A stretch of 64,000 nucleotides of DNA. Source: Arachnopeziza araneosa (lineage: Eukaryota; Ascomycota; Leotiomycetes; Helotiales; Arachnopezizaceae). The notes under the pieces are model-generated. The model was not told the DNA's origin and ran no database searches. It saw only the letters and a list, made by a program, of their open reading frames with translations. Positions 44,901 through 55,656 of this stretch are shown here, piece after piece. Each line of letters starts with the position of its first letter. The first letter of the stretch is position 1. The DNA lies in contig QYAI01000034.1 in the NCBI GenBank assembly GCA_003988855.1, positions 62,001-126,000 of the forward strand. The letters run 5' to 3'. Position numbers and translations under genes: made by a program.

Positions 44901-45869
44901 TCACTCAAGTCCGCTTAGATCAACCGCGACAACGCCCTCGTCATACAGGGTGAACTGACTATCAAACAGGCCCCCATTCGTGACATACAACGTGCTCTCC
45001 TCTCCACGGCCCCCTCTCCCAAACGCCGCACTCGTCGGGTTCAACAGCAGCGTCTGGTTCTGCAGCACCCTCAGCCCGCCCCCGGCCAGCACCTCAACCA
45101 CAAACTCGGGATGACTCGCGATCCACGTATTGCCCTTGTGATCAAACGTAAAATCATCCAACACGGCCCCCTCAGTAGAGTTAGCAATGACCTCTACCAC
45201 GCCGAGCTTCTCTCCATTTACACCAACCCTCACCCGTCCAAAGGTGCCCTGTGCCGAATTGGTAAAGTATGCATACCCAGCATGATATTTCAGTCCGTTG
45301 ATACCGAGATTCATCCCCGGCGCCGTGCCCACGGGGAGGAAGAGTGGGTCGGAGAAGGCGATGCGGGACTGCCCCGTGGTGACATCCACGCGCCAGATGG
45401 CACCGGCAGCCGAGTCGGCCGCGAGCACGAGATGGGTGCCCGGGACGGCTGCGATGCCGTTGAAGATGGTTGTATTCACAACGCGGGCGACGTGCTCCGT
45501 GACGGGCGGGTGGTGGTTGAAATCGACGCTCCACAGAGAGAGGGATCCCGGGGCCACGCGCGTGTTGACCAGATCCCAGGTGCCGCTAGCGAGGATGAAG
45601 ATGTCGGGGGAGAGCTCGGTGATGCCGCTCAGGCCCGTGGCGTTGCTTATGGTGGTGACGGTTGCCGGCGTGGGAGCGTCGGCGCTGGGGAGGATGCTGA
45701 AGAGCGTCGGCACCGATTCCGAGGTCAGGAGCAGGTGGGACGTGTGCCGGACGGCGATGTTCTCGATGAACGTGTTGTTGGGAAATGTGTAGATCTTCCT
45801 GATGGGAGGAGAGAGGCATGATATGCTGTAGAAGAGGAAGGGGAGGAGACGGCTTTTTTTGATCTTCAT
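44901..45869 (-). CDS. Secreted SMP-30/gluconolactonase-like beta-propeller protein, 322 aa
   Basis: The ATG at 45867-45869 gives MKIKKSRLLPFLFYSISCLS, a signal peptide; the frame upstream has only a TTG. A six-bladed propeller is indicated by repeated blocks (FIENIAVRHTSHLLLTSES, FNGIAAVPGTHLVLAADSA, MNLGINGLKYHAGYAYFTNS, DDFTFDHKGNTWIASHPE), including the GINGL and DDF-type metal sites of the calcium-dependent phosphotriesterase/SMP-30 superfamily. Likely a lactonase or esterase of the extracellular space. The coding sequence is clearly richer in G+C than its neighbours, especially near 45300-45700. It lies beside a secreted alpha/beta hydrolase on the same strand. Confidence 0.82.
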   Translation of the reverse strand: MKIKKSRLLPFLFYSISCLSPPIRKIYTFPNNTFIENIAVRHTSHLLLTSESVPTLFSILPSADAPTPATVTTISNATGLSGITELSPDIFILASGTWDLVNTRVAPGSLSLWSVDFNHHPPVTEHVARVVNTTIFNGIAAVPGTHLVLAADSAAGAIWRVDVTTGQSRIAFSDPLFLPVGTAPGMNLGINGLKYHAGYAYFTNSAQGTFGRVRVGVNGEKLGVVEVIANSTEGAVLDDFTFDHKGNTWIASHPEFVVEVLAGGGLRVLQNQTLLLNPTSAAFGRGGRGEESTLYVTNGGLFDSQFTLYDEGVVAVDLSGLE

Positions 45870-46306
45870 CCTGCTGGACTTTTGACTAGGTGTTGACAAC
45901 TTCAAACGGCAGAGAGGGAGGGCCGCAGAATTCAGAAGTGGATTAAAGGACAAATTCTGTATTTAATGACCCGCCAAGATGGACGCTGACAGCGGCAGGG
46001 CCCGTACCAGAAATTGGATGGTATGCACGTCTTATGTCAGGTGTGTGACGAATGTCCAAACGTGCAGAACATTGGATAGCTGTGGCTGCCAGATTGTTGA
46101 TCAACTTGACTAATAGATCCTCCATTCCCTCATCAGACCAATGATATAGGGCAAGTATCTTGATTCGGGTTAAATGGAAATCCAGTTCAATTAGAATCAC
46201 GTGATCCAGAAATTGAGTTGGTCTTTTGTAGCAGAATGGCACTATGTACATGCTTTATGTATCAGTTGTCCTTTAAAAGAACGCATGTATAAACTTCACC
46301 AACCAA
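45870..46306. other. Intergenic, 437 bp
   Basis: Promoter of the SMP-30-like gene and 3' side of the alpha/beta hydrolase. No gene supported. Confidence 0.5.
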
Positions 46307-47317
46307 TCAACTCCCTAACCATCCCATCAACGCCCCATGGAAAGTAACCGGATCCTGAATCTGCGGCGCATGTCCCAGTCCCTCGAAAGCAAACAACGTG
46401 CAATTCTTTATCATGGCCGCCACCTCGGGACCCAGGACGTCATAATGCCCAAGTAGCGGCTTGACACTCGCCGGGGCCCACGCCTTCCCAATCGCCGTGT
46501 TATCCAGATCGCCCACAAACAAGGCCGTTGCCATCTTCAGACTGGGCAGCTCATAGATCGTCGGCTGGGTGAAGATCATGTCCGTCGTCTGCGCCATGTT
46601 GTACGCGAACTGCGGACCGAGCGGGCCTTTGTAGACGGAGAGGAGCATGGAGACCCAGATGTCGTAGGAGTCGTTCCATGTCCCGCCGTAGTAGGTGCTC
46701 TGCTGGTAGGATTGGATGCTGGCATAGGTCGTGGCGAGTTCGGTCTGGTAGGATACGTCGATGGTTTGGTAGGGGACGCCGAGGGCGAACCAGTTCTCTA
46801 GGCCGAGAGGATCGACCATGAGGAGGCGGCTCGTCTCACCCGGGAACATGAGCGCGTATCGGGAGGCTAGCATGCCGCCCATCGAATGCCCCAGTATTAT
46901 GGCGTTGGTAACCTGGAGCGAGTGGAGAAGGTTGTTGGTGTTGGTGGCGAGTTGCATGAATGTGAATTGGTAACCGACTGGCTTGCTGGATTTGCAGAAA
47001 CCAATTTGATCAGGGACGATGACACGGTAGCCAGCAGAAGAGAGGATGTGGATAGTTTCGTTCCAGGTTGCACCGCAGAAATTCTTGCCGTGGAAGAGCA
47101 AGATGGGGCCTTTGGTAGAGTTGGTGGTATAATTGGATGGCCGTATATCCATATATGCCATGGTGAGATTTTGTTGCTGTGAGGAGAAGTGGTAGAAATG
47201 TACTGGGTAGGGATAGGTGAAGTTCAGTCCTCCTGCTGAATGGAGTCCTGTGGCAATACTTGACGGAATGAACATGATGAGGAAGAATCCTACACAAAAT
47301 GTAAAGACGTGCATCAT
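46307..47317 (-). CDS. Secreted alpha/beta-hydrolase, 336 aa
   Basis: Single exon from MMHVFTFCVGFFLIMFIPSS, a signal peptide ending near SIATG. The alpha/beta hydrolase fold shows the oxyanion-hole block PILLFHGKNFCGATWNETI, strand VIVPDQIGFCKSSKP, the nucleophile elbow ILGHSMGGMLASR (Ser), the acid in LFVGDLDNTAIG and the His in GLGHAPQIQDP. Such enzymes hydrolyse esters, lactones or haloalkane-like substrates outside the cell. Eight N-glycosylation sites agree with secretion. Together with the SMP-30-like lactonase next door it may attack the same extracellular compound. Confidence 0.87.
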   Translation of the reverse strand: MMHVFTFCVGFFLIMFIPSSIATGLHSAGGLNFTYPYPVHFYHFSSQQQNLTMAYMDIRPSNYTTNSTKGPILLFHGKNFCGATWNETIHILSSAGYRVIVPDQIGFCKSSKPVGYQFTFMQLATNTNNLLHSLQVTNAIILGHSMGGMLASRYALMFPGETSRLLMVDPLGLENWFALGVPYQTIDVSYQTELATTYASIQSYQQSTYYGGTWNDSYDIWVSMLLSVYKGPLGPQFAYNMAQTTDMIFTQPTIYELPSLKMATALFVGDLDNTAIGKAWAPASVKPLLGHYDVLGPEVAAMIKNCTLFAFEGLGHAPQIQDPVTFHGALMGWLGS

Positions 47318-47852
47318 TGCAGCGGGATCGTTTCGAATGCTGAGAAATATTGTATGATTTCTCTGTGCCTCTCACAGCTGAAGAATCGTTAGTCGCTGCT
47401 CATGAAGACAGTTGAGTACAGACCTTGAGAAATATCAATAATATCTTAATATCTAGAGCAAGGTTCCGCTAGTCAGATATAAGCCATATGCATGGATTAG
47501 TTTCTTAGTTCTCAAAACTAAGAGGTAGGACTTCCGTTGAAATAATTCATTACTTTTTAGCGGGGTAACTCGTGATGACAAGGTACCATGGCAACGTCGT
47601 TAATCGCGACGGATAAATGACCCCTGTGCCTACCTTTCTATTCTAGGTAGGTGAAAGAATAGGGGTAACACAAGCTCGCTTATTAAACTTCAACCTCATC
47701 AAAAAGCGTGTACCAAGAGAGTTTTCATCAATAGCGTGCGGTGCTGGAATGAGATTATTTAGAACCAAGGAAGAAACTCAATATCCAGCGCCTTCAATAT
47801 ACGCGGAGTGCTCAGAAATCTATCTCGTAAAAAAGTACAGCCCTTTCCGCCA
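47318..47852. other. Intergenic, 535 bp
   Basis: Promoter of the alpha/beta hydrolase and 3' end of the methyltransferase gene. A short inverted repeat, CCTACCTTTCTATTCTAGGTAGG (47629-47651 by eye), is a common kind of fungal promoter element. No gene. Confidence 0.4.
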
Positions 47853-49156
47853 TCACGTAGCAGTCTCCGGTTTCCTACCATAGACCACATATCTACCTCT
47901 TATCAGTAAGTAACCTCAGAGTGAGAAAGAAACTCACATGGGCAACCAAGCATGCAGCTTCGTACTCTTAATATCGACTCTTACCTCCTCCAACAACTCC
48001 CTAACCTGCTCAGCCGTCCATCCCATCCCCGCCGTGAGAACCTTCAAGCTAATCCCCTCAATTCCCCTCAGTAAATCCTCCTGCCAGTACCTCGACACCT
48101 CCTTCAAATACGCCCCTTTCGGCCAAGTAGATGTCGGCCAGTAGAATTTCTTCTCGACAACATCCACAAAGCCAACCTGCTCCATAATCTTTTTGTAGTT
48201 CGCCGCGTGGGTCCACGGTCTGCCAAGTTTCGCGGCCCCAGCAGTAACCAATTCGTTCCATTTGTAAAATTGCGAGTCGGTGGGGGGAGGACCGATGTAT
48301 TGATGGGGGAATGTACCGTCATGCAGCTCGAGATAGCCTCCTGGATTTAGAGACTTGAAAGCTTGCTCGAAGATGAAAGTGGGGTCCCTCAGGCAAGATA
48401 TGAGCGCACGACCATGGATCAGGTCAAATTTTTCCGAGAAGTTCCATTCATCTTCCATATCATCGATTTCGAATCGACAGTTGGAGGGGATGCTGTGGCG
48501 GTCAGCGTGATTTGTTGGGGAGAAGGAAGAGAGCTTTCTTACTATGTTGGCTGGATAGCGCTGAGATCGGTGCCGACGACTCGGGAGGATGGATATTGTT
48601 GTGCTGGTTGAAGTCAGATTGGCATAAAATGTGAGAATTATGTATACCGAACTCAATCGCCCAAATTCCGGTACCTGTATCAGTGTTAGCAAGAAGTTAA
48701 ATAAGAATGTGTGGCCGTTACCTGTGGCAACATCGAGAACATTGTTAGTGTCAGGACGGAGAGGCGCGAGATGAAGCCGTCCCTCCAAAGTCACATCAAA
48801 TAGAGCGTGTTGAAGATCTAGAGGAGGTTATTAGCGCACAAGTCGTTCACGGAAGGTTCATGCCTACCTAGTCTCTCTTGCTCTTGCTATTCAAGTAATC
48901 TCAACGTCAGATGAATTTCACCAACCACCTCTCACTCTAGATATCCAAGGATACACTAACCTCATCATTCGGTAGCGGATATTCTAGAGCAATCATTAGT
49001 TATCATCGGTGCTAGCTTCGCAACAAACTTACTCCCTTGCTTATACCGATGATATGTCCTCCCATTCTCCTCGACATGCTCATAGATACTCGACCGCAGA
49101 CTGGCCGTAGAACTCCTATCAAGCACACCACGAATCAACCCTTGCACCCCGTTCAC
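47853..49156 (-). CDS. LaeA-like SAM-dependent methyltransferase, 5' end unresolved
   Basis: Eight exons were traced: 49033 to about 49156, 48961-48983, 48868-48886, 48722-48817, 48648-48674, 48543-48603, 47938-48492 and 47853-47892. Spliced motifs read VEENGRTYHRYKQGKYPLPN, DEQEQERLDLQHALFDVTL, VLDVATGTGIWAIEFA (SAM motif I), RVVGTDLSAIQPTYIPSN (motif II), EKFDLIHGRAL and SLNPGGYLELHDG, ending LPIYVVYGRKPETAT. These match the fungal LaeA/TAM-type group, linked to secondary metabolism or unknown substrates. Several exons are only 19-27 nt. No ATG lies in frame before LRSSIYEHVEENG; the frame runs into a TTCAC pentanucleotide repeat with stops, so an upstream exon (candidate at 49384-49554) must supply the start or the gene has lost it. 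Confidence 0.8.
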
Positions 49157-49296
49157 TTCACTTCACTTCACTTTACTTCACTTCACTTCACTTCACTTCA
49201 CTTCACTTCACTTCACTTCACTTCACTTCACTTCACTTCACTTCACTTCACTTCACTTCCCTTCACTTCACTTCACTTCACTTCACTTCACTTCAC
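49152..49296. repeat. Pentanucleotide microsatellite (TTCAC)29
   Basis: 145 bp of TTCAC units in tandem with two single-base departures (a TTTAC unit near 49172-49176 and a TTCCC unit near 49257-49261). It lies at the 5' end of the methyltransferase; on the coding strand it reads GTGAA, giving in-frame stops. Length is likely to vary between strains. Confidence 0.95.
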
Positions 49297-49383
49297 GCAC
49301 AACAGGAGAAGAACAAAAAACCAGGGCAGACAAACGTGGTAATGACAGCGATCCCGGAATCCGCATCGCTCTATCGAGAGGTG

Positions 49384-49554
49384 TTAGCATGGATGGCGGA
49401 TGGAGGGGTGGGAGAGACTTGCGTTTTCGGTATCGACTGAGGGCAGCGAGGGGCCGCTGACGCTCGCCCATGGGTTGGTCGTCGTCACGTTCGGGGTCGG
49501 GGCTGCGGCGGCAGCAGGGTGGCCGTGTTCTTGGGGTTGGGTGAGGTCTGACAT
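49384..49554 (-). other. Candidate first exon of the methyltransferase gene
   Basis: From the ATG at 49552-49554 the minus strand reads MSDLTQPQEHGHPAAAAAPT, then PNVTTTNPWASVSGP and SLPSVDTENA, a low-complexity N-terminus of the kind that precedes LaeA-like methyltransferases. The frame stops at 49384; a splice donor somewhere before that would be needed. A strong branch-point/acceptor string (GCTAACACCTCTCGATAG) lies near 49373-49390, but I could not find a donor/acceptor pair that restores the frame across the repeat. Confidence 0.4.
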
Positions 49555-49566
49555 GCTGCTAGCCAC

Positions 49567-49943
49567 GGATGCTCGAGCTATCAGGTGAGATTGACAAGCT
49601 TGATAAAGTCAAGATGAAAGATAAGTGCCGGCAGAGGGAATTGGGTCGACTCCGATTTATCAGCGCTAGCGGCCGCGGTGGCTTCTTTGTTCCAATACCA
49701 GTGAGGCTTGCACTGATGTGCTCTCTCGGTTGAATTGTGCTTGCATGTTGCCTTTCGGCCGCTAAACACTTTAAGCCGTGATCGCCGAAGGACATGCAAA
49801 TCCTTCACTTGCTTTGAGCTGTCATTGGAAGGAGGACGGACTGTGAAGCTCATTACTATTTAAGCATAAAATGCAAACACGAATTCCGCCAATATTCATT
49901 ACTCTCCTTTATTGTCTCCCTGTGACTCATTCCTGCCGTCATC
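49567..49943. other. Intergenic, 377 bp
   Basis: Upstream of the methyltransferase candidate exon and downstream of the CSC1-like gene. The overlapping minus-strand open frames here have no family signal. Confidence 0.4.
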
Positions 49944-52800
49944 CTAGTAATCAATCTTCTTTTCCCAAATCGGCATGTCCATCAAGCGTGCTTCACGATC
50001 CCATTCTACCTTTCCCTTCTCATTAAACCTGGAGTGCTGATCGGTACACGGCAAGACTTCGCTGTTCTCCCTACATTCTCGCGCACTGATCCCCATCTGA
50101 TCCTTCACGATCCATATTCTTGGAACACGTGCCGTGATGGCCGGATCATAGTATGCGTTGTCGGCATCGATATCTTCGTAGCTAGGAGGTGAGATGGCGG
50201 GGACGAGGCTACGGACAGACGAATGAGAAGAGTGTTTGCGAGTGTCGAAAAGGCGCTCGAAGAGCGAAGAGAGTTTGCTGGGTGCTGGGGCAGCATAATC
50301 GACAGGACTGACGCCCGCTGCTTTGGTGAAATCGTAGCTCCTATAATCGGCCCTGTTAAATAGGCTCGCGGAATTAGGTTGTGCTTCGAAGGAATCAGGG
50401 AGGTGATTCATGAGAGGGAGGAGAGCGCGACGCATGGTAGCGTGGTAGATGGCTGTGAAGACGAGGAAAACGACCATGAGGACAATAGGACCAGGTGCAG
50501 TGTTGATGGCGAAGAGGCCGATAAGACATATTTCGGAGATGTAGACGCCGGTCATAAGTTGTTGGAGACCGCGAGCGTACGCACGGCCGTGGGTGTCAAT
50601 GTTATTGGTTAGGACATAGAAAGAATTATAACGAACAGCAAGATAGATGAAAAAGAACCCGACAGCAGCGAAACCAAGTATGAGAGGAGCAATGATGGAA
50701 TAAGAGAGAGCTAGAAAAGTATTAGTTTGTTGAAGAACAATTTTGGTTGGCACGGGTGGGAATGAGAAAGGGACTCACCAATTATTCCCAAATTGCCAAA
50801 CTGTGGATACAAAGTACCCCATCCAAGGCCAGATAGCGTGATGTATCTCTTATACATTTTCCTAGGGCTCTTGTCCAAGAACTTGGCAAGCACAGTGAAG
50901 ACCACCAAACCACCAATATTCAGTACAAGTCCAGAGGCAATACCAAGGCCTTGTAAGATGAAGTAGGGGATGTAAAAGTTACTTGCTCTAGGCAAATTCT
51001 GAGCAAGAAGGCCAGTGGCGGAAGAAGGTTCGTCGATGATTTGCGCAACAACTTTGGTAGCACCAGATGCAAAGGTGGTGATGAGGAAAACCTGAATCAC
51101 TTGGAAAGCCATGTACCAAGTTTGGCAAGACAGTTCAACATCGGGAAGAGTGACCTCGCCTCCGAGTTTGGCCATTAATCGACATACAATAGGAACGAGG
51201 GCCATGAGGACCGAAAGGAGAATTGCAGGCAATAATCCAGTCACAACGCCAAGAATCGCGTGGGGGATGTGATTGATAAACTTTAAGAACGGAGCCTCTG
51301 AAGATTTCATTAGCCTTATGTTGCAGTTTCATGTAAATGGGGACTTACTCTCTTCTAAACCATCGATGTTGCTGATAGCTCCTACTATTGCAACGGGGAT
51401 AGCCCAGAAAATAATCATGAGTGTGAGGAATGTCCGCTTTCCCGTCAATCTGGCAAGGCGTTCCCATTTCTTGATCTTGAGGTTCTTCCAGATGATCTCA
51501 CTTGGTCTTGCAGCAATCGCTCGTGGGTACATGTTCGGACTCTTCTTAGGGCTCATGCGTCGGAATGCCGCCTCAGCAGCGTGCTGAGTGTTAAATTCTA
51601 CGAAAACAGCTGGAATTAGTGTAGCATCATATTTTCGGTGCTTCAATTGATCAGCCTCGACTTCTGGAATGAGACGCTTGAGTTCTGAACGTTCCCAGTT
51701 GATAGTATCAACTTTCTTTCCTATGCATGGTATTTTGCCAAGTTTGTGTTTTGGACGATCCTTTCCCTTCATATATTGAGAGCCAGGCTGAGCAGCTTCC
51801 GCATCAGACGCTTGAGGATCTTTTCGAGCGTCATTTTTCTTCTCCCATTTTATTCTGCGATCATTGGCAGTTTTAATCAACTTGATCTCAGCACTCTCAA
51901 GCTTCATTGCATTTTTCTCCCGCTCATCGACTTTGTCTCTCAGGTCCTTGCAATCGGTTGCTAACCAGGACCGTCTTATTGAAGTTCCGAACAGCGCTAT
52001 AAGCTTCTCTTTATTTTGATATTCGACTGGAACATCTGTGAAGAGAACGGTACGAGAAGAGACTCTGGCAGAATTGAATGGTGACATGAGGTAAGCTTGG
52101 CGAAGGTTGATAAAGTAGATTGTCTCACGTGTAATAATCCACATGACGAAGCCTGCGTTCATAAACTGATGCTCTCGGGACTGTCGCTATACTCACTAAA
52201 GAAAACCCATCCAACAAAAACATGAGCGTAATATCTATTCTTGCTAGTTTTAGGGACATTTGCGAAGGATAGGAGGTCGAATTGCTGCATGCCTCCTCCA
52301 GCCGTTGCGTTCACTGGGAACAAGATTGGCCAAGTGATACAAGCACCCCCAAAACAAATCGCGGATAACATTTTCAAGAACCGAAGGTAGAGGTAGCCAT
52401 CGAGTGATTGGTGGTTGAGGACATATTCATCAGGGATTTTTCTCCAAACCTTGAACCAGCCAAACCTCTCCGAAGGAAGTTCTGATGATTTCTCGCTACC
52501 AAAGAATCAGTTGAATGCACAAAGACTTGGACCGTGACTCTCACCCATCCTCAAGCGTCTCTAAATATGTTCGTGGTCGGTATATGCGCTTCTGTCGTGG
52601 TCGACAATACAAAAAGATGGCAACGTATACAAGGGCCACCAGACCAACTGGTATCAGGGTCGCTAGAAAAGCGGAAAGCGAAGACGAATTGTTCTGTTGA
52701 GTAGATTTGGCCTGTTGTCTGATTGTTAGCCATGATCAGAATTGTGAAGAAGTGGGAACGGAGGCTGCTCCATCACAGTGGGTCGATGAGCTCATACCAT
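49944..52800 (-). CDS. CSC1/OSCA/TMEM63-type mechanosensitive channel, 852 aa
   Basis: Exons 52798-52800, 52545-52711, 52197-52495, 51349-52152, 50779-51297 and 49944-50710 join in frame. The first exon would hold just ATG, then a 86-nt intron (GTATGAG...CTAAC...CAG) leads to AKSTQQNNSSSLS; the ATG at 52731-52733 (MANNQTT) is out of frame. The family layout is present: first helix SAFLATLIPVGLVALVYVAI, RSN1_TM region, cytosolic domain (VLFTDVPVEYQNKEKLIALF...KYDATLIPAVFVEFNTQHAA), then the RSN1_7TM pore helices (NFYIPYFILQGLGIASGLVL, GLGWGTLYPQFGNLGIIG). These are osmosensitive, calcium-permeable channels or scramblase-like proteins of the plasma or vacuolar membrane. The C-terminal tail (SPPSYEDIDADNAYYDPAIT) has a PPxY motif for Rsp5-type ubiquitin ligases. 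Confidence 0.87.
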
Positions 52801-54003
52801 TTTGATCTGTGCAGCAATCGTGACGCTCCTCTACACTCTGGAGCCTCAACAGTCACAAAGTTCTCTAGAAAGTCTGTTATATCGCGACGCGTGAATGCAA
52901 TGATATATTTACGACAGGTAAATAAAATTTCCCGGAACGAGTCAAGTACAAATACGGATTAATTGTACTAAGATAGCTAAGTCGCAGCATCGACCAGGGA
53001 TCATTATTTAGAGGCGGATGTACCAGGCGTGGCACCGTCATGCTCTTGCACGAAGCTGGGAATGAGCCGAGCGAAACCTGGACCGGCTGATGTGTGGGCT
53101 TCTCATCTGCCAACTTGCGCCGTTGTCATGACGAGTCAATGGAAATCTCCCAAGATGGTGAGGCTCTCGGGCAGCGGTTAGACCTGATGAATTGTTCCAC
53201 TTGGTCCAGTACTCAACACGGTGCTTGCAGAGGCATTAATTACCCATCTCCAATAGTCTTCGTCGCTTCAATCGTCTTGAGAAAAGTGACGAGATCGGGT
53301 ACTCTGACGTCAAAGAGCATGAGTCCTGGTCTGATCTTGCATACGATAGGGGATCAACACAAGCAAAAGACGAGACCGTTCTTTAGCGGCAGGGCTACCT
53401 GGCACTGCCAATCAAAAACTTAGCAAGACTCAATATTTGATGGCTGTTCAGCTGAGACTTCAACTGGCATCGTACCATAACCAACAGGGAGGTCTAGAGA
53501 TGGGCGGGAAATCAAGCAGTCAAATTGGAAAAGCCGCGGTGAAGCGGCGCACACGCAATACCTAGGAGAGATGTTGTTCGCCTTTGCGCGCATTTTGAAA
53601 CCAGTGTTGAAGTTCAACTATGCACGGAGAGGTGGGGTGGACTTTTGGAGTCGCAAGAAAAGAGAGGCTTGGAAGAAATCTCGAGAGACGACCGGGGAGT
53701 CTTCGCACTCACGTGATCTCCATCGAGGTCTCTGCGGATTCTTCCTCTCAGAAAGCATTTCATCTCGTTGTTTGATTTCTATTAATCTTGTCTCTTTTCT
53801 TATATTCCAGCTAAGTTCATTGTATTCTTTCAATTCCTCCAGCATCTCGTCCTATTCCCTCTGCATCTTCTCTTCCCTTGATTTCCCACGAAGAAACGGC
53901 ACGGACCAATCACCAATTCCCCGCCGCAAACAGCTACCCCACGCTCTGCCACCAGCTGTCCCTCCTCTCCTCTCTCTTAACCTCCAATTCACACGCAATC
54001 AAC
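52801..54003. other. Divergent promoter region, 1.2 kb
   Basis: Between the leftward CSC1-like gene and the rightward nitrilase. The right half (53730-54000) is a long pyrimidine-rich leader. Open frames such as 53571-54086 read this leader and are not convincing genes. Confidence 0.5.
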
Positions 54004-55227
54004 ATGTCAACGCCACAGACGCTCCGCCTTGCCGTCTCACAATCACGCACCTTGAGCAGCACAGCTCTCACCCTCCAAGCCCTTGAAGCGACTACGAGGC
54101 AAGCCTCGATCCGAAAAATCGACCTTCTGCTCTTTCCAGAAGCATATTTAGGCGGCTACCCACGAGGCGCAACTTTCGGCTCTGCGATAGGGAAGAGAGA
54201 GGAGGGTGGGAGAGAGCAGTTTTTGAGGTATTGGAAGGATGCTGTTGATCTTGGTGATACACCCGAAGGTGCCGGAGAGAAGTGGATCAAGAGGGAATTG
54301 GCAGTCGCGGAGGGGGAAGAGAGAAGAGGCGATGGGACGAGAGAAGAATTGGAGAGGATATCGAGGGAGACGGGAGTGATGATAATTGTGGGATTGGTGG
54401 AGAGGTGTGGTGGGAGTTTATACTGTGGCGTATTGTATGTCTGTCCTACGAAGGGGGTCTTAGGAAAAAGAAGGAAGGTCATGCCTGTGAGTATGCTCGA
54501 CTGCAGATATCTACAGAAGATCACAAGACAAAGGGGCTGATATAAGGAGTAGACCGGATCAGAACGACTCATCTGGGCTCAAGGTCAACCATCCTCCCTC
54601 CGCGCCGTGACGACGACGATCAAGGGCGTCAAATTGACACTGGCCGCTGCGATATGCTGGGAGAACTATATGCCACTACTTCGGCAGTCAATATACAGTC
54701 AGAACGTGAACCTATATCTTGCGCCGACAGCAGATGGACGAGATACTTGGTTGCCGCTGCTGAGGACAATTGCATGTGAAGGACGGTGTTTTGTATTGAG
54801 CGCGAATCAATGCACAAGAAAGCAAGATGTGCCGGATTGGATTGCGAGTGAAGGCTCGAAAGAATCTCCAACTAAGGCGAACGGAACTCCGAAAGCACCG
54901 AAATTTAGGAGGAAGTCGACAGTGACGGTGGATGGACACGAGATTATTCTACCAGGTCCAAAAGTATCGAGTAGCACCGATGAGGAAGTGGAACCGGACT
55001 CTGATGCTTCGGAATTTGTTTCCCACGGTGGGTCGTGTATCATATCGCCGTTGGGGAAGGTCCTTTCTGGTCCACTCTGGGACGATGAGGATGGGTTGTT
55101 GACTGTCGATGTGGATTTTGATGACTGTGTGCGTGGGAGACTGGATCTGGATGTGGGTGGGAGCTACTCGAGGAATGATTCGTTCAAATTGACCGTGGAA
55201 GGCTTGGACTTGAGTCCCCCTCCGTAA
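54004..55227 (+). CDS. Nitrilase-family carbon-nitrogen hydrolase, 385 aa
   Basis: Exons 54004-54486 and 54553-55227 join as KRRKVMP|TGSERLIWAQG. The three catalytic residues are all present in their conserved contexts: Glu in LLLFPEAYLGGYPRG, Lys in LGKRRKVMP and Cys in LAAAICWENYMPLLRQ. These are aliphatic nitrilases or cyanide hydratase-like enzymes, converting nitriles to acids plus ammonia. The block NLYLAPTADGRDTWLPLL is typical of fungal nitrilases. A low-complexity insert (SKESPTKANGTPKAPKFRRK) sits in the C-terminal third, in front of SHGGSCIISPLGKVLSGPLW. No targeting signal. It may act in nitrile detoxification or nitrogen scavenging. Confidence 0.9.
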
Positions 55228-55352
55228 CTCTTCGAGCAGTGGAGCCTCTAGGAGGCTTTTCCATCTCGCGAGCGGTGGTCTTTGGGTCTGCTCGGGATAA
55301 CCCTTAGCTGTATAAAATTGACAATGAGTTGTGCATATCAATGTTTCTCAGA

Positions 55353-55424
55353 CTGTGAAACTGTGAATCTGTGAATCTGTGAATCTGTGAATCTGTGAAT
55401 CTGTGAATCTGTGAATCTGTGAAT
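55353..55424. repeat. Minisatellite (CTGTGAAT)9
   Basis: Nine tandem 8-bp units; the first has AAA in place of AAT. It begins 126 bp after the nitrilase stop codon, probably within its 3' UTR or terminator. Confidence 0.95.
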
Positions 55425-55593
55425 CTTTCTCTGTCTATTATTGTGTCGTTTCAATTGTTTTCACAGGAGGAGAGCGGAGAAGAGCTCTAGCCGATGTCGG
55501 AGAAAGAAGGAAGCTGCGGCATAAATGCAGGGAAAAGAGCGAGGAGACGGGATCTGAGCACCAATGACAGGCAAAGCGTGACTTGATCATTCC

Positions 55594-55602
55594 ATCTGAT
55601 AA
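55594..55602 (+). promoter_or_regulatory. SreA-type GATA site ATCTGATAA
   Basis: A perfect match to ATCWGATAA, the extended GATA motif reported for the iron-sensing repressor SreA/SRE of filamentous ascomycetes. It is 340 bp before the FTR1 ATG. Confidence 0.65.
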
Positions 55603-55656
55603 AGAAAGGCAGCGCTCCTGTTCGCCCGGCGTGCTCCACCTCCCGCAATCAGATCA

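Noticed and set aside
45111..45821. 236-codon plus-strand frame
   Set aside because: Antisense to the SMP-30-like gene, whose G+C-rich codons keep the opposite strand open; composition is unlike a real protein.
49037..49342. 101-codon plus-strand frame with repeated HFTSL peptide
   Set aside because: It is only a translation of the TTCAC microsatellite, antisense to the methyltransferase.
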